Positions 24,610 to 35,900 of a stretch of 64,000 nucleotides of DNA are shown one piece after another. Both the position numbers and the translations under genes were made by a program. The notes under the pieces are model-generated. The model saw only the letters and a program-made list of their open reading frames with translations. It did not search any database and had not been told where the DNA came from. Each line of letters starts with the position of its first letter. Within the stretch, counting starts at the first letter, position 1. The stretch lies in contig NC_036457.1 of the NCBI RefSeq assembly GCF_002775205.1, forward strand, positions 22,836,720 through 22,900,719. The letters run 5' to 3'. Source of the stretch: Xiphophorus maculatus (taxonomy: Eukaryota > Chordata > Actinopteri > Cyprinodontiformes > Poeciliidae).

Positions 24610-25440
24610 AATCCAATCATCCAATCAATCAATCAATCAAGTTTATTTGTATAAGACATTTCGGCAGCAGCGTTTTATACCACAAACACATGCAAATCTT
24701 AAACCCAACATTTGTGAAACTAGTAAAAGACTTTTTCTCTTTTACTTTTTCTCTTTAAAATGATTGTTAAATTTTAAATTTTAACAATGATTTTCATTGT
24801 TAAAATCATCAATACTCATAATATATGTTGGTCAATGTTCCATTGATTATGTTAAACAGGTAGGTTTTTAGTCTAGATTTAAAGGAACTCAGTGTTTCAG
24901 CTATTTTGCAGTTTTCTAGAAGTTTGTTCCAGATTTGTTGTGCACAGAAGCTGAATGCTGCTTCTCCGTGTTTGGTGCTGGTTCTGGGGATGCAAAGCAG
25001 AGCAGAACCAGAAGACCTGAGAGGTCTGGAAGGTTGATACAACAACAGCAGATCTTTAATGTATTTTGGTGCTAAGCCGTTCAGTGATTTATAAATTAAC
25101 AGTATTTTAAAGTCTATTCTCTCACTGTAAGGACTCTAGAACTGGTGGGATGTTCTCTTTCTTCCTGGTTTTAGTCAGAACACCAGCAGCAGCGCTCTTC
25201 AGCTGCAGCTGCAAGATTGTTTTTTTTTAGACAGAAGAAAAACACATGTATGAGTTTCTGTAGAGCTTGCTGGGCCATTAGTCCTCTAATCCTGGAAATG
25301 TTTTTAGGTGACAGAAGCAATATCTCGAGCATCAAGGGATTTGCTGTTTTGTTTGTTAAAAGACTTATGTGGCCATGGGTTTTGATACTCAGTCTTTGAA
25401 TGTGTTCCTCACAGTTCCTGACCTCCAACAGGCTGGACTG
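24610..25440 (-). mobile_element. L2-type LINE, 3' part with tail
   Basis: On the minus strand, from 25,440 downward, frames read NISRIRGLMAQQALQKLIHV, then AAAGVLTKTRKKENIPPVLE, YKSLNGLAPKYIKDLLLLYQ, PSRPLRSSGSALLCIPRTST and KHGEAAFSFCAQQIWNK. This is the end of an L2-type polymerase protein followed by a 3' untranslated part. The 3' terminus is a tgattgattgattgatt tail, seen on the plus strand as repeated aatc at 24,615-24,640. Frameshifts inactivate it. It is the longest LINE remnant in the window outside 1.2-3.3 kb. Confidence 0.85.
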
Positions 25441-27004
25441 AATGTTTCATGATCTCATTCAAAGCGCACAGCAGACATAAGTCTACTCGGTGAGGAAATG
25501 AGAGGGTACTTCTTATTACAGAGTTATATGAATGACAAACATCTATAATTTCCCATGTGCAGAAACAAACAGATTATCTCTCATGGTTGATGGATTACTT
25601 AAAGGTTCCTGCAGTTTAAATGTATCTAATGCCTAAATATAATATCAGATTTTACATTGCTGTAACCATTGACTCAATCTTATTTGTAATTGATTAAAAA
25701 ATATTGTTATTGTTATTGCCAGAGCTGTCTCAAAGTCATGTATATACTTTTATCCTGTCAAAGACAGACTTGACTGGAAGCAATACACTTCTGAGATTTC
25801 AGAAAATTCCAAACAAAGTCGTTGAACCCTTCAGTGATCCACTCAGAAATGTTGCATCTAAAAATGTTTCAATTTCCTGGGGATTTAAGGCAGCAAAGTC
25901 ACCATGCAACTTCAAGAAAAACAACTACTTTTTGTAATCAGTAACATGGAGAGAGAGAAACACAAAGGGAGGATTCCATTCACGAGTTTTGGACATGAGA
26001 GATTAGTCATCACAAACTTATATCGATGTCAGCCTACATATTATCCAAACATTATTCCTCTTGTATTAACCTAACTCTTCTGGCTAAAGCAGTGAAAAAG
26101 CAGGACAAAAACAACCTCTTCTACAGGCAGTAACAGCCAAAAGAGGCCTGCTTAGGGTACCAGTACCCATGGCATTACCATGGAAGTGACACTCAAAGAA
26201 CTTGAAATAAACACAGCATTACTTTAGAGGCAAAAGACCCATCTTAGCAACAGATTTGCTATCCCCACTAACACAATTCAAGCAGGACAAACATGCAGAT
26301 GCATAGTGACTATTAAATACAGAGAAGCACATCCATATTTGCTGACATTTAATTCTATTCACCTGAAGAAGAAAAGGTATTTTATATGAGCTTTTAATCT
26401 AAACCCTAATATTTAAAATAAAAAGTGAAGGAAGCAGTTCATTTGGATAGCAAAGATATGTTCAAGGAGAGAAGAATGGAGGTAGGGAGCTGCGTGTGCT
26501 TGTGTTCAGAACACAAACATACTGAAGCTCACAACAGATTCCTGTAGCTCACTAAGTCAGTAGTAGGTGTAACTAGAGGTTAGCATCTTTTACATGTACA
26601 AATTACAAAGACTAGAGAATCACAAAATTATAACCTGATTTCTTCTTTTTTTAAAAATATCAAATAAATGCTTAGATAATACACAATAAATATGTTAAAG
26701 ACGAGATGTTACTGGATCCTTTCTGCTGGTTATTGATGTAGGATTAGACTGTGAAACGATTTGTCCTGGAAATGAAAAGTTTCTCAGTTTATTCTAACAA
26801 CAAGTCCTCTCCTATCCAGAGGATACTTATGCTTATCTAGCAACCCAGATCAGGAATTGCAACAAACTTAGAATCCAGAAAAACGACTTTCAGAACAGAA
26901 ACATTACAAAATTTAACATACTTAGAAAGTCCAGAGGATTAGATTTTTTTTTTTTTTTCTCTTTCCTTTGGTTTATTTTGTTTGTATTTCCTTCTAATTC
27001 ATGG
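25441..27004. other. AT-rich DNA, nothing recognised
   Basis: No exon or bounded repeat was seen. Confidence 0.4.
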
Positions 27005-27060
27005 AAAGCAGTTTGAATTGCCTTGTTGCTGAAAATGTGCTATATAAATAAAATTACATT
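27005..27060 (+). mobile_element. LINE 3' end fragment
   Basis: Reads ttgccttgttgctgaaaatg and tgctatataaataaaattac, the sense form of the L2-type 3' end seen in antisense at 16.63 kb, ending in a short attac repeat. Confidence 0.6.
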
Positions 27061-28177
27061 ACATTCCCTTAACTTTCTTGTGTTGTGTTGATAGTCACAA
27101 CACGTGTGTGGGTGTGTGTGTGGGGGTCGGGGGGGTGTAAAAGCTTGAAATTTTCTATGCACAAATTTCGTTGGTAACTTTTGCTTCTGACAAGTTTCAT
27201 AGGAAATGAATAGAGAGGGAGCAACATCACCTCCCATGCAGAAACATGCAGAGTGCATGCAACTGGAAATTATCAGCTTAATTTTTATTTATCAAGTGCG
27301 TTTTAGTTTATTGTGACTAGTTTATTGTGTATCACAACAAGCCTAGTGAGCAATATTTTTAAATTTCCTACAAATATTGGAAATCGTAATATTGATTGAA
27401 ACAGCAATACAACAGAAATGTCTGAGTCAATCAGAGCCAATAATAGTCAACCACAGAAACCAATAAGATTTTTTGAACTCCTTAACAAAAATTGAAAGTG
27501 AAATTATAATCTTGTTAATAGTGTTGTTAATATCAAAATTAGACTACATACAATGTGAAATAAATCATCTTGCATGTGCCACCTGGGCGGCTTTAATGCT
27601 TTCTAATTCCCGTATTTTCATAATCTCCTCCTGTGTCTTCATAATTACAGCCATTTTAACCGAGCAGGTGACATCTTTTGAAGTACTATTACCTTCCAGT
27701 CTTATTAGCCGAACACATGTCAGCTTTATTCAGCACTGACGGCTATATTAGCCTGAAACATAGACCAAACCACATTCTGATTTCTGAAAGCTTGAACTGA
27801 AGCCAAGTGGACTTCTTTCTTTTGTCTTGATAAGGTTTTGACATATGGTCATTAAACCATGTCAATATATGACTAAGTTTCTGAAAGGCAAAATTTTAAT
27901 GATACTCGCCATACAGAGGTGTTAAAAAGAGCTGGCCCATAACCGGATTTGTTTTTTTTGCATGTTTGTCACAATTAAGTATTTCAGAACATAAAACTAA
28001 GATCAAACATCAAAGCAACACTACAAATATGATGAGGAAATAATTTTACACTGAACTGCCCCTCTAATAAAAGTATTTTTAAAAAGCTTTGCATGTCCAT
28101 TTAGGAATTGTAAAAATAAAACTCCTGAAAATGTGACAAAAGCACTTTTCACACATTGTGCTACTGCTTAAAAAATG

Positions 28178-28178
<1 letters not shown>
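27061..28178. other. AT-rich DNA, nothing recognised
   Basis: Only a GT-rich run near 27,105-27,140 stands out. Confidence 0.4.

Positions 28179-28219
<41 letters not shown>
28179..28219. repeat. (ATT)n microsatellite
   Basis: About 14 uninterrupted ATT units. A run of leucines in one frame is an artefact of it. Confidence 0.95.
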
Positions 28220-28874
28220 GTAAACAGCACATAGTAAATAACCTAAGCATTTTTGTATGCTTACTTAAATATTTGTTTATTTTACTGTTTTCTTGTCCTG
28301 TGTTGTTTCATAATGTTCTGGTTCAGTATTTTTATTTGCTGGTTATGATTGTTTTTCATTCGTTAATACATACTTCCAAGGAATAATCTGATTGGATTAA
28401 AGAGACTCATCTGTGATTGGCTGGTGATTTTGTTCATTTCCATGGCAACAGCTGCAGGCAGGCAGAGAGCAGGTGAGTTGAAGTCATCAGAGCTGAGTGT
28501 GTGCATGAGAAAGCATTTGTGTAATTTAAATGCACAAAATCTAATTTTTGTTTGTTTACTAAGGTATGTATGCGCAGGTCAATCTACACATATTGGTCAC
28601 TGTGCTCTCATCTTAATGACACAAAAATTATGACATAAAAAAACAATTCTTCTTGTCATCCCACAACTGGCTTTGTGAAAATATTGGTCTCACAAAGTGG
28701 TTCTCAGTCCTCAGTGGTTCTGAGGACATATTTGCTGTTCCAGGACTCTCTCGTCTCCAGCTCTCTGACCAGCAGAAACCTGTTGATCACCTATGTAAAT
28801 ATGTCAGGTGGCTTCGTACAGGAAACACCTGAAACCTGAAGACCCAGATGGAGAACCTCTGCTCTAATACTTAG

Positions 28875-29090
28875 GTGACAGTGGTTGGAGTTCACCTTAG
28901 TGTGTCGCCGGTTCAGTTTCCACTCTGTCCACCACTGTCGTCTTCTTGAAACTCCTACCACCTACCCTGCTGGTGGTGGTCAGAGGGGCCAATGATGCAA
29001 CATGGCCGCCTGGTCTCCGTCAGCCTGCTCCAGCTGTGGCTACAACCCAGTAGCCTGCCATCATCAGTGTGTGAATGGGAATGACTGACT
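28875..29090 (+). repeat. Common fish interspersed repeat, class uncertain
   Basis: It contains aacatggccgcctggtctcc, cagctgtggctacaacccag and atcatcagtgtgtgaatggg, phrases I know from abundant fish SINE or LINE-tail repeats. A worn relative lies at 51,010-51,170. Confidence 0.35.
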
Positions 29091-29218
29091 TCATTAATCA
29101 ATTAATTCATCTCATTATTTAATTAATCAAGCGCTTTAAAAGTCTGGTGTCACTTTTTAACATATCCAGAGTACAGCTTAATGGAAGCATGAAACAAAAT
29201 ACACACTTTTTTTCTCAC

Positions 29219-29224
29219 TTTATT
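29219..29224 (-). terminator. Candidate poly(A) signal of SERINC1
   Basis: The first AATAAA hexamer downstream of the SERINC1 stop on the minus strand. It would give a 3' untranslated region of about 0.7 kb, which is plausible. Transcript evidence is lacking. Confidence 0.3.
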
Positions 29225-29955
29225 TTAGTTAAGGGATGTAATAGCTTTATGAGAAACATAATACTCAACTATTATCTAATAACACTACAAAGAGGTTTTA
29301 ACCAGTCTTATTTTTACACAATAGACATTACTAATCAGAATCAATAAAAGGAAGAATGTCTTTTATGTATGTGCCAGCTGCAAATAACACAGAAAACATT
29401 GACACAGCACTATTCATGCAATGAAGTGGAACACTGTTCCTAGTTCCAGACCTCTCTCTGCTTGAGCCTGACCTTCTGTGGAACAGCTTTTCACATGTCC
29501 CAAAACTATACAGACCATTAGTGTTAAGTTGACAGCTAGAGACAATTAAAGCCATCACAACACTCCTAAAAAGTGAAGAAACATTCACTGCTTAAAGGAA
29601 AACATGCTTATTAACAATTAGTCACTTTGGATAAACCACAGAACAAACTCAACCTATTTACAACTGCATCAGTGCAAGGGTTCACTAAAAACAGGCTACA
29701 ACCTGTCACAAGAACACAAAGGTTCATCTTACTGGGAATGAAGATGAAATGAATGCATGCACACAGGCTGTACTCATCTCCCAGACTGCACATGCCAAAA
29801 ACAACTACACTGAATACTGAGATCCTCTAACACCAGGACTAATCTGCCTCTGTCACGGTAAGCAGGTACAAAGTTACATCTTATATAGCTGATGACAGAA
29901 AACACAGGAGATGCAAAGCATGAGTCTACAGTTGCGTAGCAGGGAAATGTGTTTT

Positions 29956-32900
29956 TTAGTCAAAGTCTCTGTTGACCAGGACCAGTGGAGCCACCAGAGT
30001 CCACACATAAAGGCCAATGCAGATCCAGCTGGAGGAGATCTTCACCCACACAGACGGCCACCTGCTGGTCATGGTCTCATAATTGGAGTCAGGGCTGCAG
30101 ATACAGAGAAACATGCAACCAACAGGTTGGAATGCTGCCACTTCATATGGAAAATGGAACTTACTCATAGTGTAGCAACGTGATAAAATGTCATTGTGTG
30201 GGTGTAGGCGTGTGTATGTCGGGGTGTGTGTGTGTGCGTGTGTGTGTGTTGCATATGCCTTTGAGATTTACATTCACATCTATATCTTTCTAAACTACAC
30301 ACTAGAGGGTGTTGGTGCTCAAATAGCCTCCTCCACTGGGCCCTATGTCTACATGACTTCAACAAATCACACAACAATACTCGTTAAATGGAAGATGTGC
30401 TCTGCTATGCATGCAGATGGAACCAGATATTTACACTGAGTGTTTGATTGAAGTCATACATTTTAAAAGGTAGTTATCTTGCTTCTGAATTCATAGAAAT
30501 AACTAACTCGCCAAATTTTCTGGCAAGTTAGTTATTTCTATCTTCGCAGATATAAATTATTTTGGTAATTCTAACTAAACTAAAACAAGAAAAGTTTGGT
30601 TGTATTTAACTTCAGACAGTGAGAAAGAAAAAAAAACATGTTTGTGTCTTTTTATTCAGTGTATGTAAATATGTGGCTTCCACTGTATATTGTTCCAATA
30701 GAAACAGGGTTGACTGGATCCGAGAGACAGTTCTGACTCTTTACAAAACATTTCTGTCATAAATCCTCTGAGCTCAGTGCAGGATGACAGGAAGTGCGGC
30801 GAAGCATCGACTTCAGCACCAAGCAGAAAACGTCTGCCTGTACCATTCTTTTTAAAATAATAGAATAGTCCTCACAATCCTACCTGTACCAGTTGGTGAG
30901 CGTCATCATGATGTAGAGTGACGCTAGGAACAGCATGAAGTGGAAAAAGGAGTAAGAATAGGTGACCCCATCTTTCTCATTGTCCACAGCTCTGTTAAGG
31001 CCACTGCCCTCCTCAAAGCTGTCTGTCTGGGGTCCGTCCTCGATCAGAGCAGACTCATCAGTGGTCAGAGTCAACTTGTTCACCTGGGCATTTGAAGAAT
31101 TGCGAATACTGGTGGACAAACAGAAGCACAACAAGTTAACAATGTGCAGGAGCCGTTTTTTAACCACTAATTTACTAATAATCTGAGCATCTCTGCCGGT
31201 TCAAAACAAACTTTGACATAAAGGAGATTCCCACCTGGAGTACAGGACACACATGAGGAAAAGAATCAATCCCACAATTCCTTGAGCATCCCACCATGTA
31301 ACCACATGGTCCTGACCTTTAGGGCTGGTGCTATTAAGCCCAATCATACCCAGAAGGCTGGGGTTACAATCTCTGTCTGCAAAACACACACACACACACA
31401 CACACAAACTCAAATCAAAAATGTCCAAACTTTCAGTTCACGACAAGTTCCTGAATGTTAAAACTGAGCAACACAAAAAATGGAATACTACAGAGGGATC
31501 ATGAACAAGCATTTTCATTTATTGAGGTATCTTCACAGGTTAATCTGTCAGTTATAATACACCTGCTGTATGTTTACATACATGTATATATGTCTTTTTA
31601 TACATACATTAAAAGACATAAAAGACAGCATAAAAAAATTCAGACTTTTTTCACTGTCTGAATTAAATTCAGAGCAAATGTCTGTTGTTTGAAGACAGAA
31701 TTACCAAAGATATTTCCAAACGCCACAGTAATGATAGAACGAATGTCATATTTATTGATTGATGTCTTCAAAATCAGGAAACCCAGAACATTTCACCCAA
31801 GTTATTCAAAGGCATCTGTACTGAATGTATGTAAACATCTGATTTTGAAGACATCAATACATAAATCAGACATTTTTTCTCTCGTCACTATTGTCAGAAT
31901 GCTCTATTTCCTGTGTCCTGCTTCAAAAATCTTTCAAGTAAAGTAGAAAGTCAATCATAAGAAGCCAATTTTATGTGATATTAACATATTTTATTTCTCT
32001 TCTCTTTTTAAGCGCTGTGTTAACAGGACACAGTCATTAGAGTCACTAATAATTTGTAGACATGTTTCCTTACCAGGCTCATTGGTCATTGCAGACCAGG
32101 TCAGGTACATGGTGTACAGTGTGACCAGGGAGGATTGCAGCAGGCCAGACCTGGGCTGGGACTCCTTTATGAAGAATGTGCAGCGTTAGGAAGAAAGCAA
32201 CAAACTGAAAGTGTTCACTACCACTTTAATCTTTATCAAATTGTTCGACATAAATTATGTCATTGGTATCTAATAAAAACAAAGCGCATATTCTAAATTA
32301 ATGGAATGAATACATAAACACATACAGAACTAACACTGAAATAAATTATGTATTTATAGTATTAAAATGTTAGTTTATTCAGCTTAGTTTACATGTTAAA
32401 GCTCCAGCAAATAACTTTATTAAATTTTTTTTTTTTTACATATTTGTGAAACTGTCACCATGTCGTGATAGTATTATGTATTTTCCAGGCATATAGTGCC
32501 ATTTCATACCACAGTCATGTTACCTTCAGTTGTTATAAAAAATGCTATATGTCACATATGACTTGACTTTGCAATTTAACACCTTGAAATTGGACCTCCG
32601 TCTCTTTAAAAACTCCTGCTCTTTCTGAAAGTCCACCTTCATGAAGTCATCACAACATGGCTGCTCTATTAACCCTTTAACAACATTTCTACCAGCATTG
32701 CTCTGAGGAGTAGCTCATATAATGAGCTCAGCAGTTCCATCAGGTTTTTGCTAATTGCTGTTGGCTAGTCTGAAGGAGCTGAGGGCTCTGTGAAGCAGCT
32801 CAGTGGAGGATAAAGCCAGGATCAGAGTTGGGTAGTAACTATTTACATTTACTTGAGTAACTTTTAGAAAAAAAAAACTTTAGGGAGTATTTTTTCTAAG

Positions 32901-35900
32901 CTGTACTTTTTAATTTATGTTTAAGTTTAATAAGTTTTTGTTATTAAAAGAAACTGATTTGCCAGATATTTTTTGTTACTTAATAATTGTCATTCTCATC
33001 CTTAAAATACCATAATTTCCATTTAATTTCATATTTTGGTCCATCTGATGTAATTTTTAAACATTAAATGGTTGATAATTTGATCAGTTAGTACTTGAAT
33101 GGACTTTTTACCAAATACTTTTTTACTCTTCTGTAAGTAATTTCCTGGCTGGCTACTTTTTACTTTCACTTGAGTAAAAATATGTTGAACTATCGCTACT
33201 CTTACTTGAGTACAACTTTTGGGTACTCTGCCCACCTCTGGCCAGGATGAACTTGATGGCGCTATGGCAACACTGACTTTATCTCAGATCTTGTATTTCT
33301 GAATCCGACCTTTGTGAAAACCACCCTCAGGTATATTTTTGATGACGGGATAAAACATTAGAACATGGTTGAAAGCTGAAAAAAGTCAATTTGACATAAT
33401 ACAGCCCCTTTAAATTACAAGATGCTGCTTTTTACAAGAGAACTTCAAAAAGAAGTGCTTATTACCTGAATCTGTGGTAGAACAGACATGACGGAGGCTG
33501 TGACGCACAGCAGCAAGTTGATGCTAATGAAGACCTTATTTTCAGTGCAGCCATCAGAATGGGTGTAGTAGACATAGAACAGAACCAAAGAGACCAGGGA
33601 CAGAACGTAGTTCAGGGCAGTGACTGAAAGTAGAGCTGCAAAAGCAAAGCAAAAGCCAATTTTAGATGAGGTCTGTTCAAAAACACAACAGGATGTGCAG
33701 TGTAACAACAGTACACACACCTCTTCAAATTTTCTACCTACCACAAATTTCAATGTATTTAATGTGATAGAACACCCCAAAGTAGAACATAGCGGGCAAG
33801 AGGAAGAAAATTAACAAACTGTTTTCAAAATATTTTAGAGCCATTTTTAAAATCAGCTTGGCTGAAGCAGGTAAATATCTAACTCAGGCAGGCAGAGCGC
33901 CTTAAGGAGCAGGGTGGGAACTCTGGCCTGCAGCACCAACAGCAGAAAGTCTATGAAGGTCTGGAGGTGTGTTACCAATTTTAGTCAGCAGGTGGATCCA
34001 GAACATCAGGACCAAAAGGCTCCACAATAAACATGGTTCGGTCTTCGTCATGGTGAGTTTTATTTCATATACTGTTTCAGATCTTAAGATTGTTAAACAG
34101 GATATGCTCCACCTGTTTCAGGCAATCACACATGGAATATTTAATAATAATGCTGGTTACACATCTTACCTTCACCAGAGGTGTTAAATAAATATATTTC
34201 TCAAGTTATTTTAAGTTTGCAATACTTAAATCACACAATGTAACTTGATTTGTTTTTATATGCTGCAGTGAATTATTCTTTTGAGGAATTTGATTTACAT
34301 AGCTTTTGTAAATAAGGTCCACTTATGCATTCTATAGAACAAGCAATAATCAATACAAATTGTGCGTCTAAATTTCTCTTTCATTTGTGTTACGTTTTAT
34401 TCATTTCCTTTTTCTCATTGATTTAAACCCATGGGAACACAATTAATTTCTAAACACCATAGAATAAATTCAGAGTTTTCAAAAAATTGAGATAATAAAA
34501 TCAGAAACATCATTGAAGCACTAAGTCTAGAACAAAATCACATTTTTGGTCTATTGTCCTTATAGTCAAATTAGAATTTGCCCTTTAAAACTCTAATGTT
34601 AAACAGTGTTAAAGAGTAATTTTCCAGTAGACATTCTAATTTCCCCCTAGCAAGTTAAACAGAACCGAAATATATCACCTGTGTACGTTTGTGTATGTTT
34701 AAACACAACATAACTCCTAAGGTTATTATCCTACCTGCATACCAACAGCGAGAGTTTCCCTCTTCCATCTTCTCCACCCAGGACTCGTTCCAGGAATGAG
34801 CAAAGTCAATGAGTAAAACCAGCTGGATGAGGATGAAACAAAAAGCTCCTGCCATCCCGATGTAGAACCACACTGCAGAGCAGAGCAGGGAAAACAAGCT
34901 TTAAATGTGAACTTAGTGATTAACTACAGGGAATTCACCTTCAGTTCTCCTTGATTTAAACCACTGGTGCCTCTGCTTTTGGACACAAAGATTTTATTGT
35001 TTTCTTCTCTTTTTTTAACAGGGGAACATTGGTGGGATTGAAACCCCTTTCAGATCATATCAGTTCTGCCATTGTTGGCATGTTTCTTGCATCCATCCAG
35101 GGATCCTTTGTGCACAAAGGATCCCATCTTTTTTATTAACATAATACAAGTGAATTCACTGAGATCACAGGATGTGTGTGTTTTTTTTCCAGATTGCAGA
35201 ACCAAAGCTGAGCTCACAGTATTCACCTGAGGAAATGGTTTTCAGGGATGTCTCCTCCCTCTGGCTGAGATCTGTCATGGTGACTGTTTAATGTATGCAG
35301 CACCTTCAATAAAGGACAGGTGTTGTTTTCTATCCTTAACATTGATGTGCCTCAATTCTGCTGGTCAGACGGACACTGAAGTCTCATCTACACTGTCGGC
35401 TATTTGCTCCCATAGACATGCTGGCACTGCTGTTGTCTTAGCGTTGAATCATTAGATTACATTTCCCTTGTTACACCATCTTCTGTTACTACTTATGGTT
35501 CTGGATTTTGGGTTTGTGACAACATCATGAGGTGGGTCAGAGTTAGAATACTGGTGGGCCAACTACAAGCCTAGTATTCCTTGTTGGGACCTTACAGTGA
35601 ATTGTTGAAGAAGCATGAAGAACAAGCAGAGATCACAGAACAAAAGTACGACCTAAGAGGGTTTCAGGCTTAGACACATTGGATCTGATCTACAAAGATT
35701 CCAAATAAGGACCAGTAAATTACATTTAAAACATTTAGAAAAAAAGTACAGCGGGTTGCACACGTATGCAGAGTGCCATATTTAACCCTCCTATGTTCAG
35801 CCCTGAGGTGCAGCAATAATGTTCCTGGGTTAATTTGACCCAGAGAATTTTTAAATATGCAGGAATGTCAGAATCAAACATTTTACCCCAAAACATTTTT

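Noticed and set aside
1-29900. HSF2 or PKIB, neighbours of SERINC1 in human
   Set aside because: I looked for their conserved blocks (heat-shock DNA-binding domain, PKI pseudosubstrate) on both strands and found none in this part.
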